A stretch of 26,862 bases of DNA, taken from contig DATKCT010000193.1 in the NCBI GenBank assembly GCA_035513055.1, positions 1 to 26,862 on the forward strand, given 5' to 3'. Made by a program: the position numbers and the translations under genes. Numbering within the stretch: position 1 is the first letter of the stretch; the number at the start of each line of letters is the position of its first letter. The notes beneath the pieces were generated by a model. That model saw only the letters and a list, made by a program, of their open reading frames with translations, was not told where the DNA came from and searched no databases. Below are positions 15,474 through 23,959 of the stretch, piece after piece. The DNA comes from DATKCT01 sp035513055. Its GTDB lineage: Bacteria > Verrucomicrobiota > Verrucomicrobiia > Verrucomicrobiales > DEV007.

Positions 15474-17108
15474 ATGCCTGCCGAGGTCTCGCCGCCGCCG
15501 TCCGGCAATCTCATTGGCCTGTTCCTCGAAGGCGCAGAGCAAACGTTGATCCACTTGCCTGCGGCCTTTCTTCTGGCCGCGATCGTTCTGGAACTCGACG
15601 CCCGGATCGCGCGGCGGCCTGGCGGCGACCGCGCCGCTGGCATTCTCCTCACTCTCGCCGCCCTTGCCGCCATCCTGACTGCGGTCCTGGCCGGTATTTC
15701 CGGAGCGCTTTCACGGCCGGACCAGCCGCCTGCCGAACGCCTGGCGCCCCTCGCTCTCGCCGCAGCCTGTTCCCTAGCGGCCTGGCTCAAAAACGCCTGT
15801 GGTCAGGCCGGTGCTCACGAATTGCCCAAACCGGGAGGGCGCAAAAGCGGAAAAGTCCGGCTCCAGGAAAGCCGCCAAACCGCCAGAATTCTGACTTACC
15901 GCACAGCGTTGCTCGCCGCACTTGCCGCCTTGGGGCTGACCTGGGTCCAGCCGGGACAGACCAAGCTTCGTCCCAACCCACCAGAATTGGCCTCTGCCTC
16001 GTCCGTCCCATCCGCCTCGTCCGTTCCATCCGCCTCGCCCGGCCCATCCGCGTCGCCCGACGAGTCCGACCCGTTCGACCCGTTCGACTCGTCCGGCTCG
16101 TCGGACCCGGCGGACCCGTCGGACCAGCCAGATCAGCCGGACCCGTCGGACCAGCCGGACCAGCCGGACCAGCCGGATCAGCCGGACCCGTCCGGCTCGT
16201 CTGGCCCGTCCGGCCAATCCTCACATCCGCGCGTGGCCTTCGCTACTGTCCGCTCCGTTCTCCAGAGCAAGTGCATCTCCTGCCACGGACCCTCCAAACA
16301 AAAGGGCGACCTCCGGCTCGACAGTCCCAATGCCATTCGGCACGGCGGCAAATCCGGACCCATCGTGACGCCTGGTCATCCCGACGAGAGCCGCCTCTAC
16401 TCCCTCACCGTCCTTCCCAAGGATGACGCCGATATCATGCCGGCCGACGGCGATCCTCTCCGCGGCGACCAATCCGAGAGTTTCCGCCTTTGGATTCTCC
16501 AAGGCGCCGACCTGGGCGACGGCATTCCCTTCCCCGGCCAATCCAAGGCCGGTCAGCCCCTTCCCAAGCAAACCCAGCCAAGCGGATCGGATCCCTCTGC
16601 TCTCGCTGCGCTCGGACCTCTCGCGGCCGATTTCGCCGCCGAATACATCCTTGTCCGAACCTTGGATGGCGCCTCAAGCCTTCTCGAGATCGACTTCAGC
16701 CACAGGAACGATCCCAGCCTGCCCCTCCGTCTCGACCGTATCGCTTCCATCGCCGACAAGATCAGCTCCCTTGATCTCACCGGTGCCTCCGTGTCCGACG
16801 ACGACCTCGCCGTCCTCCAGTCCTGCCGGAATCTGACCCGCCTTCACCTCAGCCGGACGGGAATCACGGACGCCGGTCTTGCTCATCTCGCCGATTTGTC
16901 CTCCCTGGAATATCTTAACCTCTACGGCACCCGGGTTACCGACGCCGGTCTCGCTCATCTCACCGGGCTCGAGAACCTCCGGAAACTCTTCCTCTGGCAG
17001 TCCCGCGCCACCCCGCAGGGAGCCGAAAAGCTTCAGGCGAAATTGCCCCAGCTCTCCATCAACATCGGAGATTGGTCGCGCAGCTCGCCTCGCCCATCCG
17101 AACCCTGA
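15474..17108 (+). CDS. Membrane-bound PSCyt1 cytochrome c with leucine-rich repeats
   Basis: A 544-aa protein with four parts. (a) An N-terminal membrane region with hydrophobic segments near 22-41, 57-78, 90-106 and 143-158. (b) A low-complexity linker (about 173-250) made of ASSVPS-type and DQP-type repeats. (c) A planctomycete-type cytochrome c domain (PSCyt1) with heme motif Cys267-x-x-Cys270-His271 in SKCISCHGPSKQKGDLRLD and a likely distal ligand Met322 in DADIMPADGDPL. (d) C-terminal leucine-rich repeats (about 428-530), for example TRLHLSRTGITDAGLAHLAD and EYLNLYGTRVTDAGLAHLTG. It starts 43 bases after the DUF1501 stop. The likely role is electron transfer plus protein or ligand binding at the outer face of the inner membrane; the partner is unknown. 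Confidence 0.88.
   Translation: MPAEVSPPPSGNLIGLFLEGAEQTLIHLPAAFLLAAIVLELDARIARRPGGDRAAGILLTLAALAAILTAVLAGISGALSRPDQPPAERLAPLALAAACSLAAWLKNACGQAGAHELPKPGGRKSGKVRLQESRQTARILTYRTALLAALAALGLTWVQPGQTKLRPNPPELASASSVPSASSVPSASPGPSASPDESDPFDPFDSSGSSDPADPSDQPDQPDPSDQPDQPDQPDQPDPSGSSGPSGQSSHPRVAFATVRSVLQSKCISCHGPSKQKGDLRLDSPNAIRHGGKSGPIVTPGHPDESRLYSLTVLPKDDADIMPADGDPLRGDQSESFRLWILQGADLGDGIPFPGQSKAGQPLPKQTQPSGSDPSALAALGPLAADFAAEYILVRTLDGASSLLEIDFSHRNDPSLPLRLDRIASIADKISSLDLTGASVSDDDLAVLQSCRNLTRLHLSRTGITDAGLAHLADLSSLEYLNLYGTRVTDAGLAHLTGLENLRKLFLWQSRATPQGAEKLQAKLPQLSINIGDWSRSSPRPSEP
15996..16067 (+). repeat. Four 18-bp tandem units in the cytochrome linker
   Basis: Four in-frame 18-base units (15996, 16014, 16032, 16050) encode ASSVPS, ASSVPS, ASPGPS and ASPDES. 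The first two differ by one base. The array lengthens the linker between the membrane part and the cytochrome domain without changing frame. Confidence 0.85.
16122..16193 (+). repeat. Eight 9-bp tandem units (Asp-Gln-Pro) in the cytochrome linker
   Basis: Eight consecutive 9-base units encode DQP DQP DPS DQP DQP DQP DQP DPS. The common unit is GACCAGCCG with few changes (CCA for CCG, GAT for GAC). The near-identity at DNA level, including third positions, points to recent expansion or contraction by slippage. Confidence 0.85.
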
Positions 17109-17124
17109 CCCGCACGCAGCAATT

Positions 17125-17143
17125 CCACTGGCCCCGCCAGTGG
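17125..17143. terminator. Hairpin between convergent genes, possible bidirectional terminator
   Basis: A perfect 7-bp stem CCACTGG / CCAGTGG encloses a 5-base loop. It lies in the 38-base gap between the stop of the cytochrome gene and the stop of the convergent TIGR01777 gene. The flanks are only moderately T-rich (TTCT on the plus side, AATT on the minus side), so intrinsic termination would be weak. Confidence 0.5.
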
Positions 17144-17146
17144 TTC

Positions 17147-18523
17147 TCAGCCCTCCCGGCCCAGGAGAAACCGTAACCCCTCCTCCAGCCGCGGATACCG
17201 GAACGGATACCCGCGCTCCTCCAGTCGCGCCGGACGCACACCCAAGTCAGCCAGCAGCGTCGCTTCACCCATCTCCCCGAAGAGCGCCCGGATCGCCGCC
17301 GCAGGGACGGGCATCCACACCGGACGCCCCAACACCTGCCCGAGGACTTCCGTAAAGCGGCGATTCGACACGATCTCCGGGCCAACGGCGTTGAACACAC
17401 CACTCCAAGTCGCATCCACCAGCGCCCGGTGCATGATGTCCACCACATCATCCACAACCACCCAAGGCGTTCGCTGCGCCCCAGATCCAAACGGCCCTCC
17501 CGCACCCATTCGAAATACCGGGAGCATTTTCCCCAGGGCGCCTCCGGCCGGACTCAACACCATTCCCAACCGCAGGATCACTACCCGGATTCCCTCCTCC
17601 TCGGCCGCCGCCAAAGCCTCTCCTTCCCAGATCCGGCAAACCTCCGCCAAAAAATCTTCTCCTGACTCCGATTCCTCATCATGAACGGTCCCTGGCGCCG
17701 CCCGATAATAATTCACGCCGGAAACGCTCAAGAGAGCCGGACGCGGCTCCGGGCATTGGGCCAATGCCCGGACCACCGTCCGGGTTCCCATGCGCCGGCT
17801 TTTCCGTATGGCCGTCTTTTTCGCCTGGGTCCATCTGCCTCCGGCGATGTTCTCGCCGGCAAGATGGACCACCGAATCCACGTGTCCTGCCGATCGCAAA
17901 TCCAGAGTGCCCGCGACGGGATCCCAAAACAGGTCTCGCTCGTTCCGGGGACTACGAGTGACGCGCACCACCCGGTTTCCCTGCAAGCGCAAATACACGC
18001 CCAACGCTTCGCCGATCAATCCCGTCGCCCCGGTCACCACCACCGTCTGAGGCGAAGCTTCTTGAGAGCCCGGACTTCGTTCTAAGTCAGCCCGGGTCAC
18101 CGCGTGGCGATAGGCAAACGTGCGCTCGAGTCGCCGTCGCACGGCGCCCCCAGCGGCCACGGCGCCGGCGACTCCCCCAGGCAGCGCGTAGCGAACCCGG
18201 TCGACCAATTCGCTCTTCCCGTCTCCCAAATCCCGGAACTCATGCCGGTGTTCCCAGGCCGCGAAAGGACCCTCGAGCTGCCGGTCGGAAAAACCCTCGC
18301 CCGGCCGGCAGTCAAAATGCTCGGCCACCCAACGCACCCGCGCGGGTCCCCAAGCCAATTCCAGGATCACCCGGCTCCCGTCCCGGATCCCCTGTCCCGC
18401 GTCCACCACCCGAACCCGCTCCCAGGGCGGCCGCAGCCGCTCCAGCGCCGCCTCCCGCCGATGCCACTCGTCCAAGAGTGAGGCAGGAACCGGCATCACC
18501 GTCCTTTTCTCGAGAATTTCCAT
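17147..18523 (-). CDS. TIGR01777-family protein: SRPBCC domain fused to NAD-dependent epimerase
   Basis: A 458-aa fusion. Residues about 5-145 form an SRPBCC (START-like) ligand-binding domain (ALERLRPPWERVRVV, AAWEHRHEFRDLGDGKSELV). Residues from about 160 form a Rossmann-fold epimerase-like domain with GATGLIG at 165-171, HLAGENIAGGRW and SVSGVNYY. A C-terminal DUF1731 segment follows (MPVPAAAIRALFGEMGEATL, then LLADLGVRP). The YfcH/SulA-like group lacks an agreed activity; the epimerase half has YYR where classical members have Y-x-x-x-K. The ATG at 18521-18523 keeps the first beta strand of the SRPBCC domain. The ATG at 18494-18496 has a better ribosome site (AGGA five bases before it) but would remove that strand. 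It is divergent from the DMGDH-like gene. Confidence 0.9.
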   Translation of the reverse strand: MEILEKRTVMPVPASLLDEWHRREAALERLRPPWERVRVVDAGQGIRDGSRVILELAWGPARVRWVAEHFDCRPGEGFSDRQLEGPFAAWEHRHEFRDLGDGKSELVDRVRYALPGGVAGAVAAGGAVRRRLERTFAYRHAVTRADLERSPGSQEASPQTVVVTGATGLIGEALGVYLRLQGNRVVRVTRSPRNERDLFWDPVAGTLDLRSAGHVDSVVHLAGENIAGGRWTQAKKTAIRKSRRMGTRTVVRALAQCPEPRPALLSVSGVNYYRAAPGTVHDEESESGEDFLAEVCRIWEGEALAAAEEEGIRVVILRLGMVLSPAGGALGKMLPVFRMGAGGPFGSGAQRTPWVVVDDVVDIMHRALVDATWSGVFNAVGPEIVSNRRFTEVLGQVLGRPVWMPVPAAAIRALFGEMGEATLLADLGVRPARLEERGYPFRYPRLEEGLRFLLGREG

Positions 18524-18705
18524 ACGTCGCCAACAAGACTGCCCGCCCGCGCGCTCTTCGCCTACCGAAAAAACGAACTTTGCGCCCCGGCGGATGCAAC
18601 CGCGCCGAGTCCTGGGCCGGTCCATCGACGCCCGCAACCCTTCCTTTTCCTTTCGCAGTCAAGTCTGGCTCCGCTAACGTCTGCCCCGTGCCTCCCGAGG
18701 ATCCC

Positions 18706-21210
18706 GTGACCGCTTCGACTCTCATTACAAATACGCCTGTTCGCCCCCAAGCAAGCTTTCCGTCGCAAGACTTCCCCTCCGATGCCCGCGCCGTCATTAT
18801 CGGCGGCGGCGTCGCCGGCTGCAGCTTGGCTTTTCATCTCACCCGCGCGGGCTGGGACGGCGTTGTTCTTCTTGAACAAAACGGCATCGCCGCGGGCGCC
18901 ACCTGGCACGCGGCAGGCATGGTCGGGCAATTGCGCACCAGCAACAGCCTCACAAAAATCAATAAAGCCAGCGTTGAACTCTACCGCGCCCTGGCCGCGG
19001 AGACCGGTCACGACCCAGGCTGGCTCGAAGTCGGCAGCCTGGTCCTGGCCACTACGCCGGAACGTATGACCCAGCTCCGGCGCAGCGCCGCCATGGCCAA
19101 GGCCTTCGGAGTGGATGCCCATCTCATCACTCCTCGGGAAGCCCGCAATCACTGGCCTCTCATCGACGCCGGCGACGTCCTCGGAGCCGTCTGGCTGCCG
19201 CTCGATGGACGCGTCATTCCCGGGGAACTCGCCGTCTCCCTCGCCCTTGGAGCGGTCCGCCGCGGGGCCGCCTTTCACACTCACACCCGGGTCGAATCCA
19301 TCTTAACCAACGGTCCTCGAGCTGTGGGAGTCCGGACCAGCCGCGGCGATATCCGGGCGGAATGGGTCATCCTCTGCGGAGGCATGTGGAGCCGTGAATT
19401 GGGCCTCCGGATCGGCGTCGACATTCCTCTCTGGCCCGTGGAACATCACTATGTGCTCAGTGAACCCCTGGACGGCGCCCACCGCGGTCTCCCCTGTCTC
19501 CGCGATCCCGACGCCGCTCTCTACCTGCGCGCCCTCGACGATGGCGCCCTCATGATCGGCGCCTTCCAGAAAAAGTCCGTCCCTTGGAATATCGCCCGGA
19601 TCCCTTCCGATTTCGCCTACCAACTTCTCGAACCGGATTGGGACCGGTTTGCCGAGCCGCTCGCCGCCGCCCGGAAGCGCGTGCCCTCTCTCCAAAAGGC
19701 GGCGTTGCCGCGCTTCGTCAACGGTCCGGAAAGCTTTACCCCGGATAACCAGTTCCTCATGGGCCCCCCGCCGCAGTTCGACGGACTCTTCGTCCTCGCT
19801 GGCTTCAACTCCGTCGGGATCGCCAGCGCCGGTGGCGCCGGTCTCTACGCCGCCCAATGGCTGCAAGAGGGCGAGCCGCCCATCGACCTCTGGGCGGTCG
19901 ATCTCCGCCGTTTCCTTCCCTTCCAGAACGATCGCGCCTACCTGAAGGAACGCGCCGCCGAAACGCTCGGTCTCCACTATCAGCCGGCTTGGCCTAACCG
20001 GGAGTTGGAATCAGCCCGCGGCGTCCGCTTCACCCCCCTCTACGCCCGCCATCGCGCCGCCAACGCCTGCTTTGGACAATCCATGGGTTGGGAACGGCCT
20101 AATTGGTTCGCGCCGCCCGGGGAGTCCCCCGTCACCCACTACAGCTTCGGACGCCAAAATTGGTCCGCCGCCGTCGCCGAAGAAGTCGCCGCCTGCCGCA
20201 ATCGAGCCGCGATCTTCGATCAATCCACCCTCACAAAATACTATCTGGCGGGTCGCGGCGCCGAGGATGCCCTCGATCTTCTCTGCGCCAACAACCTCAG
20301 GGTCCCCGTCGGCGCTGTCGTCTACACGCCGATGCTCAACGCCCGCGGCGGATACGAGAGCGACCTCGTCGTCGCCCGCATCGCGCCGGAGATCTTCTAC
20401 CTGATCAGTTCCACAGCTCAAACCGTGCGAGACGCCGATTGGATCTGCCGCCGGCTCGCCGCAAAAGACGCCGAACTCACGGACGTCACCGCTGGCATCG
20501 GCGTCGTCAGCGTCATGGGCCCTCTCTCCCGCGAAATCCTGAGGCCTTTGACTTCCGCCGCCTTGGACAACGCCGCCTTCCCCTTCGGCTCGACCCAACG
20601 CATCGTCCTAGCCGGCGTCTCCGCCCAAGCCCTCCGCATCTCCTACGCCGGTGAACTGGGCTGGGAATTGCACGCGCCCTTCCATGATATCCCGGCGATC
20701 TACGACGCCATCCGGGAAACGGGCGAGCCCTACGGTCTCCGGCCCGCCGGCAGTTACGCCCTCCAGTGCCTGCGCCTCGAGAAAGCCTACCGCGCCTGGG
20801 GCCTTGATCTTTCTCCCGATGATACCCCCATTGAAGCCGGCCTCACCTTCGCGGTCGACTGGAACAAGCCCGCCTTCCTCGGCCGCGACGCCCTCCTCGC
20901 CCAGCGCCGAAACGGGGTCGCCAAACGCCTGCTCAGCCTCGTGCTCAACGATTCCGAACCCGTGCTGTGGGGCGCTGAACCCGTCTTCCACAACGGCCGG
21001 CCCTGCGGCTATACGAGTTCCGCCGCCTGGAGTCCCACCCTGCAAGCCAGCGTCGCCCTCGCCTGGATCTCTCTGCCGGGCCGCCAGGCTGTCGCCCTGC
21101 GCGACCTCAATTCCGGCTCCTACAGCGTGCTCGAAGACGGATGCCATCACGCCGCTGCGCCTTCTCTCCGCGCCCCCTACGACCCGGATCGCGTCCGGCT
21201 TCAATCCTGA
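18706..21210 (+). CDS. FAD-dependent dimethylglycine/sarcosine dehydrogenase-like protein with GcvT domain
   Basis: An 834-aa protein. The N-terminal DAO-type FAD domain has the dinucleotide motif GGGVAG (33-38) and GATWHAAGMVGQLRTSN, whose His68 aligns with the histidine that holds FAD covalently in dimethylglycine dehydrogenase. A linker domain (FAO_M-like, about 400-450) follows. From about 480 there is a glycine-cleavage T-type (GcvT) folate-binding region: IFDQSTLTKYYLAGRGAEDA, NARGGYESDLVVARI, ISYAGELGWELHAP and GRDALLAQRRN. Such enzymes demethylate methylated amines and pass the one-carbon unit to tetrahydrofolate. The GTG at 18706 is preferred because GAGG lies five bases upstream; the open frame extends further, to 18478, but that stretch overlaps the upstream intergenic region. 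Exact substrate is unknown. Confidence 0.88.
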   Translation: MTASTLITNTPVRPQASFPSQDFPSDARAVIIGGGVAGCSLAFHLTRAGWDGVVLLEQNGIAAGATWHAAGMVGQLRTSNSLTKINKASVELYRALAAETGHDPGWLEVGSLVLATTPERMTQLRRSAAMAKAFGVDAHLITPREARNHWPLIDAGDVLGAVWLPLDGRVIPGELAVSLALGAVRRGAAFHTHTRVESILTNGPRAVGVRTSRGDIRAEWVILCGGMWSRELGLRIGVDIPLWPVEHHYVLSEPLDGAHRGLPCLRDPDAALYLRALDDGALMIGAFQKKSVPWNIARIPSDFAYQLLEPDWDRFAEPLAAARKRVPSLQKAALPRFVNGPESFTPDNQFLMGPPPQFDGLFVLAGFNSVGIASAGGAGLYAAQWLQEGEPPIDLWAVDLRRFLPFQNDRAYLKERAAETLGLHYQPAWPNRELESARGVRFTPLYARHRAANACFGQSMGWERPNWFAPPGESPVTHYSFGRQNWSAAVAEEVAACRNRAAIFDQSTLTKYYLAGRGAEDALDLLCANNLRVPVGAVVYTPMLNARGGYESDLVVARIAPEIFYLISSTAQTVRDADWICRRLAAKDAELTDVTAGIGVVSVMGPLSREILRPLTSAALDNAAFPFGSTQRIVLAGVSAQALRISYAGELGWELHAPFHDIPAIYDAIRETGEPYGLRPAGSYALQCLRLEKAYRAWGLDLSPDDTPIEAGLTFAVDWNKPAFLGRDALLAQRRNGVAKRLLSLVLNDSEPVLWGAEPVFHNGRPCGYTSSAAWSPTLQASVALAWISLPGRQAVALRDLNSGSYSVLEDGCHHAAAPSLRAPYDPDRVRLQS

Positions 21211-21275
21211 CGCAATCATAGACTCCGTTTATCCCCGCCTCTTGCGCATTCCTTTTCCACATTCCATACTCCCCA

Positions 21276-22274
21276 ATGACGTTCCGACCCCTGCGCGCTC
21301 CCAGGCACGGATCTCTGCTCCTCTGCGCACTCGCCGCCGCCAGCGTCCCATGGTGTTCTTGCAGCAGCACCAGCGACGCCCCGGGCAACCCCTCCTCGCG
21401 ATCGCCGTCCTATGGAACCTCCAGCCCCGCCGCCGTCGCAGCACCTCTCCAGGTCGGATTCGCAGGCAGCCGCCAGTACCCCCCAAACGCGCCAGGTCTC
21501 TACGCCTCCTCCTACATCCTCATCGACGCCCTCACCGGAAAAACCCTGGCCTACCGGAATCCCGATCAAATCCGCCCGGTCGCCAGCACCCAAAAGCTTC
21601 TCACCGCCCTCGTCATTCTCGAGGACGGAGATCTCGATCAACTCGTCACCATAGCGCCGGAAGACACCCGTGCTCCACCTTCGAAAATGTACTTCAAAGC
21701 CGGGGAACGCTACACGCGCCGCCAACTCTTGACCGCTTTCCTTATCAAGAGCCACAACGACGTCGCCGAAGCTCTCGCCCGCGACAACGCCGGCAGCGTT
21801 CCCGCCTTCTGCGCCAAGATGAACCGCAAAGCCCGCCAGCTCGGCGCGACCCAATCCCACTTCGTCAATCCGCACGGTCTGACCGCCCCCGGCCAGTATT
21901 CCACCGCCCGCGACATGGCCCGCATCGCCTACCACGCCTACCGGAATCCCTTCATCCGCAGTGTCGTCTGCCGCACCGGCTGCTCTATCATCACTCCGAA
22001 CGGAGCGAAGTCCTACGAAACGACGAACAAGCTGTTGAAGCGCATGCCAGAGTGCACCGGCATGAAGACCGGCTACACCGACGCCAGCGGCCGATGCCTG
22101 GTCGCAAGCGCCGGATACGGCCCGCGCCAAGTCATCCTTGTCCAGCTCGGCTCCAACAGCAGCCGGATCTGGAACGACGCCGAAACCATGCTCCGCTGGG
22201 CGCTCCGTGGAGGAGCCGAAAACTCGTCCTCGTCCTACCTGGCGGGCAACTCTTCCTCAGCCCTTCACCGCTGA
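21276..22274 (+). CDS. D-alanyl-D-alanine carboxypeptidase, S11 family (PBP5-like core)
   Basis: A penicillin-binding protein of 332 aa that trims the terminal D-Ala of peptidoglycan stem peptides in the periplasm. The N-terminus is hydrophobic (SLLLCALAAASVPWCSCSS), a signal peptide; a cysteine-rich end is present but no clean lipobox. A Ser/Pro/Ala-rich linker (about 30-62) precedes the catalytic core. Active-site motifs: Ser104-x-x-Lys107 (ASTQKLL), Ser159-His-Asn161 (KSHNDVAEALA) and Lys264-Thr-Gly (GMKTGYTDASG). The usual second motif is S-x-N with Gly, Ala or Tyr in the middle; here it is His. The C-terminal PBP5_C domain and membrane-anchoring helix are absent. It starts 65 bases after the DMGDH-like gene; no functional link is apparent. 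Confidence 0.9.
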   Translation: MTFRPLRAPRHGSLLLCALAAASVPWCSCSSTSDAPGNPSSRSPSYGTSSPAAVAAPLQVGFAGSRQYPPNAPGLYASSYILIDALTGKTLAYRNPDQIRPVASTQKLLTALVILEDGDLDQLVTIAPEDTRAPPSKMYFKAGERYTRRQLLTAFLIKSHNDVAEALARDNAGSVPAFCAKMNRKARQLGATQSHFVNPHGLTAPGQYSTARDMARIAYHAYRNPFIRSVVCRTGCSIITPNGAKSYETTNKLLKRMPECTGMKTGYTDASGRCLVASAGYGPRQVILVQLGSNSSRIWNDAETMLRWALRGGAENSSSSYLAGNSSSALHR

Positions 22275-22351
22275 GGACGCGACGCGCGCCGGCTTTTCCT
22301 GAATACCGGCCTGCTGTGATCGAGATCCCAGCCCGCCCTTTTCAGTTCTTC

Positions 22352-23023
22352 TCAATCCTCGACCGGCCGGATCCGGATGTTCCGCAGTGAGATCGGCAGC
22401 GCGTGATCTTGAAACCCGATGTTTCCTTCCGCCGGCCGGCTCGACAGCGGTTCCTTGCTCAGGTCAATCTCATTCACGGTTTCTCCGTTCAACACCACGG
22501 TCAGCTTGCCATCCCGGTTCGTGATGTGAAAACGGTTCCATTCCCCAGGCGGTTTCGCCGCGCGCTTCGCCGGAGCCACCCCAGGGATCACGCCGCCGCT
22601 GTCGTGATCGTTCAGCGGACGGTCCGCCGGGACGCTCGCCGAGTCGTATATCTGTACTTCGATCCCTTTCGCCACCGGATCGTCCACATCTCCCACCCGG
22701 AAATAGAACCCGCTGTTTCCGCCTTTCTCCAGCCGATACTCGAAAGTGATCTCGAAATCGCCGTAGACCTTCTTGGACCACAAATACGCCGTCCACCGCG
22801 ACCACCCCTGCTCGCCCTCCCGCGGAGTCAAAGTGACTGTGCCGCCCTCGAAGGACCAGTTGCCCGTGGTCGTCCAGTGCTTCCGCGGGTGCTCCTCCAA
22901 CAAATCCACCCAACCCTCGCCGGACTCTTCTTCCGCCCCCAGGAGCCCGCTCGACCCGGCGCCTGCGATCAAAACCATCGCCAGCCCCGCCGGCAAGCAT
23001 CGAAGCAACATTTTGGACTTCAT
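22352..23023 (-). CDS. Exported DUF1080 (3-keto-disaccharide hydrolase-like) protein
   Basis: A 223-aa protein with a Sec signal (residues 1-29, LLRCLPAGLAMVLIAGAG...LGA). It has one DUF1080 domain, a concanavalin-like beta sandwich. Typical segments: GWVDLLEEHPRKHWTTTGNW, DFEITFEYRLEKGGNSGFYF, GIEVQIYDSA, KPPGEWNRFHITNRDGKL, GNIGFQDH and RNIRIRPV. Some DUF1080 proteins cleave 3-keto-glycosides, and the family is expanded in Verrucomicrobia, Planctomycetes and Bacteroidetes. It is convergent with the carboxypeptidase gene and divergent from the SDR gene. No glycoside 3-oxidoreductase neighbour is visible here. Confidence 0.92.
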   Translation of the reverse strand: MKSKMLLRCLPAGLAMVLIAGAGSSGLLGAEEESGEGWVDLLEEHPRKHWTTTGNWSFEGGTVTLTPREGEQGWSRWTAYLWSKKVYGDFEITFEYRLEKGGNSGFYFRVGDVDDPVAKGIEVQIYDSASVPADRPLNDHDSGGVIPGVAPAKRAAKPPGEWNRFHITNRDGKLTVVLNGETVNEIDLSKEPLSSRPAEGNIGFQDHALPISLRNIRIRPVED

Positions 23024-23185
23024 GCCGCCAAACTACCACGTCTCTTCCGAGTTCGGCAAATCCAAAGCGATCCCGCCGTGGATTCTCCCTTTCCACCGAC
23101 GCCCACGGCGTCCCTTGCGGTCCCCTATTCCACGCCGGCTCCTGGGACCGTTTGACTTTTGCAAGCGTCCCAGGCAGTCTCGCGC

Positions 23186-23959
23186 ATGCGTCTCAAGGAC
23201 AAGGTTGCTCTGATCACCGGCGCCTCCAGCGGCATCGGCCGTGAATCCGCTCTCCTCTTCGCCCGCGAAGGTTCTAAAATTGTGGTCGCCGATGTCAATG
23301 ACAGCGCCGGAAACGCCACCTGCCAAACCATTGCGACCCAGGGCGGCTCCGCTGTTTTCGTGCATACTGACGTCTCCCACGACGCCGATTGCCGCAACAT
23401 GATCCGCATCGCCGAGGAAACCTTCGGCCGTCTGGACATCCTGTTCAACAACGCCGGAATCATGCATGCCGACGACGACGGAGCGGAAATCACCAACGAG
23501 CGCATTTTTGATCTCACCCTGCAGATCAATCTCAAAGGCGTCTTTCTCGGCTGCAAGTACGGCCTCCCGGCCCTGCGTCGCGCCGGCGGCGGTTCCGTCA
23601 TCAACACCGGTTCATTCGTGGCCCGGATGGGCGCCGCTACCCCCCAAATCGCCTATACCGCTTCCAAGGGGGGAGTCCTGGCCATGACGCGAGAACTGGC
23701 CGTCATCCACGCTCGCGAGAACATCCGGGTCAATGCTCTTTGCCCCGGCCCTCTGCACACCGAACTGCTGATGAAAGTTCTCAACACGGAAACCAAGAAA
23801 CAGCGCCGTCTCGTCCATATCCCCATGGGCCGCTTCGGCCTCGCCACAGAGATCGCCCAGGCCGCCCTCTTCCTCGCCAGCGACGAATCCAGCTTTGTCA
23901 CGGGAACCGAGTTTCTGGTAGACGGGGGCATCACCGCCGCCTATGTCACGCCGGATTGA
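23186..23959 (+). CDS. Short-chain dehydrogenase/reductase, FabG-like fold
   Basis: A 257-aa classical SDR. The cofactor motif TGASSGIG is at 11-18, with the expected acidic residue Asp36 after beta 2 (VVADVNDS), which favours NAD(H). NNAG lies at 88-91, and the catalytic Ser143, Tyr157 and Lys161 are in TGSFVARMGAATPQIAYTAS then KGG. The tail ends TEFLVDGGITAAYVTPD. The substrate is unknown. The ATG at 23186 matches the usual MRLKDKVALITG start; a TTG nine codons upstream is less likely. The last 17 bases overlap the aminotransferase gene, so the two are probably co-translated and act in the same pathway, for instance interconversion of a hydroxy or keto compound and an amine. Confidence 0.9.
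   Translation: MRLKDKVALITGASSGIGRESALLFAREGSKIVVADVNDSAGNATCQTIATQGGSAVFVHTDVSHDADCRNMIRIAEETFGRLDILFNNAGIMHADDDGAEITNERIFDLTLQINLKGVFLGCKYGLPALRRAGGGSVINTGSFVARMGAATPQIAYTASKGGVLAMTRELAVIHARENIRVNALCPGPLHTELLMKVLNTETKKQRRLVHIPMGRFGLATEIAQAALFLASDESSFVTGTEFLVDGGITAAYVTPD

Noticed and set aside
14135..15790. 551-codon open frame on the minus strand
   Set aside because: Antisense of the DUF1501 gene and the start of the cytochrome gene; low-complexity Gly/Ala/Arg/Asp-rich product with no motif.
15996..16193. Tandem repeats as a CRISPR array
   Set aside because: Units are 9 and 18 bases, directly adjacent with no unique spacers, and in frame inside a gene.
15774..16224. Minus-strand frames rich in VRLVRRVRR or GPAGPAGPTGP repeats (collagen-like)
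   Set aside because: They are the reverse reading of the tandem repeats in the cytochrome linker, which sits in a well-supported plus-strand gene.
22275..22351. GCCGG ... CCGGC as a terminator between the carboxypeptidase and DUF1080 genes
   Set aside because: Five-base stem with a 13-base loop and no T-run; too weak to call.
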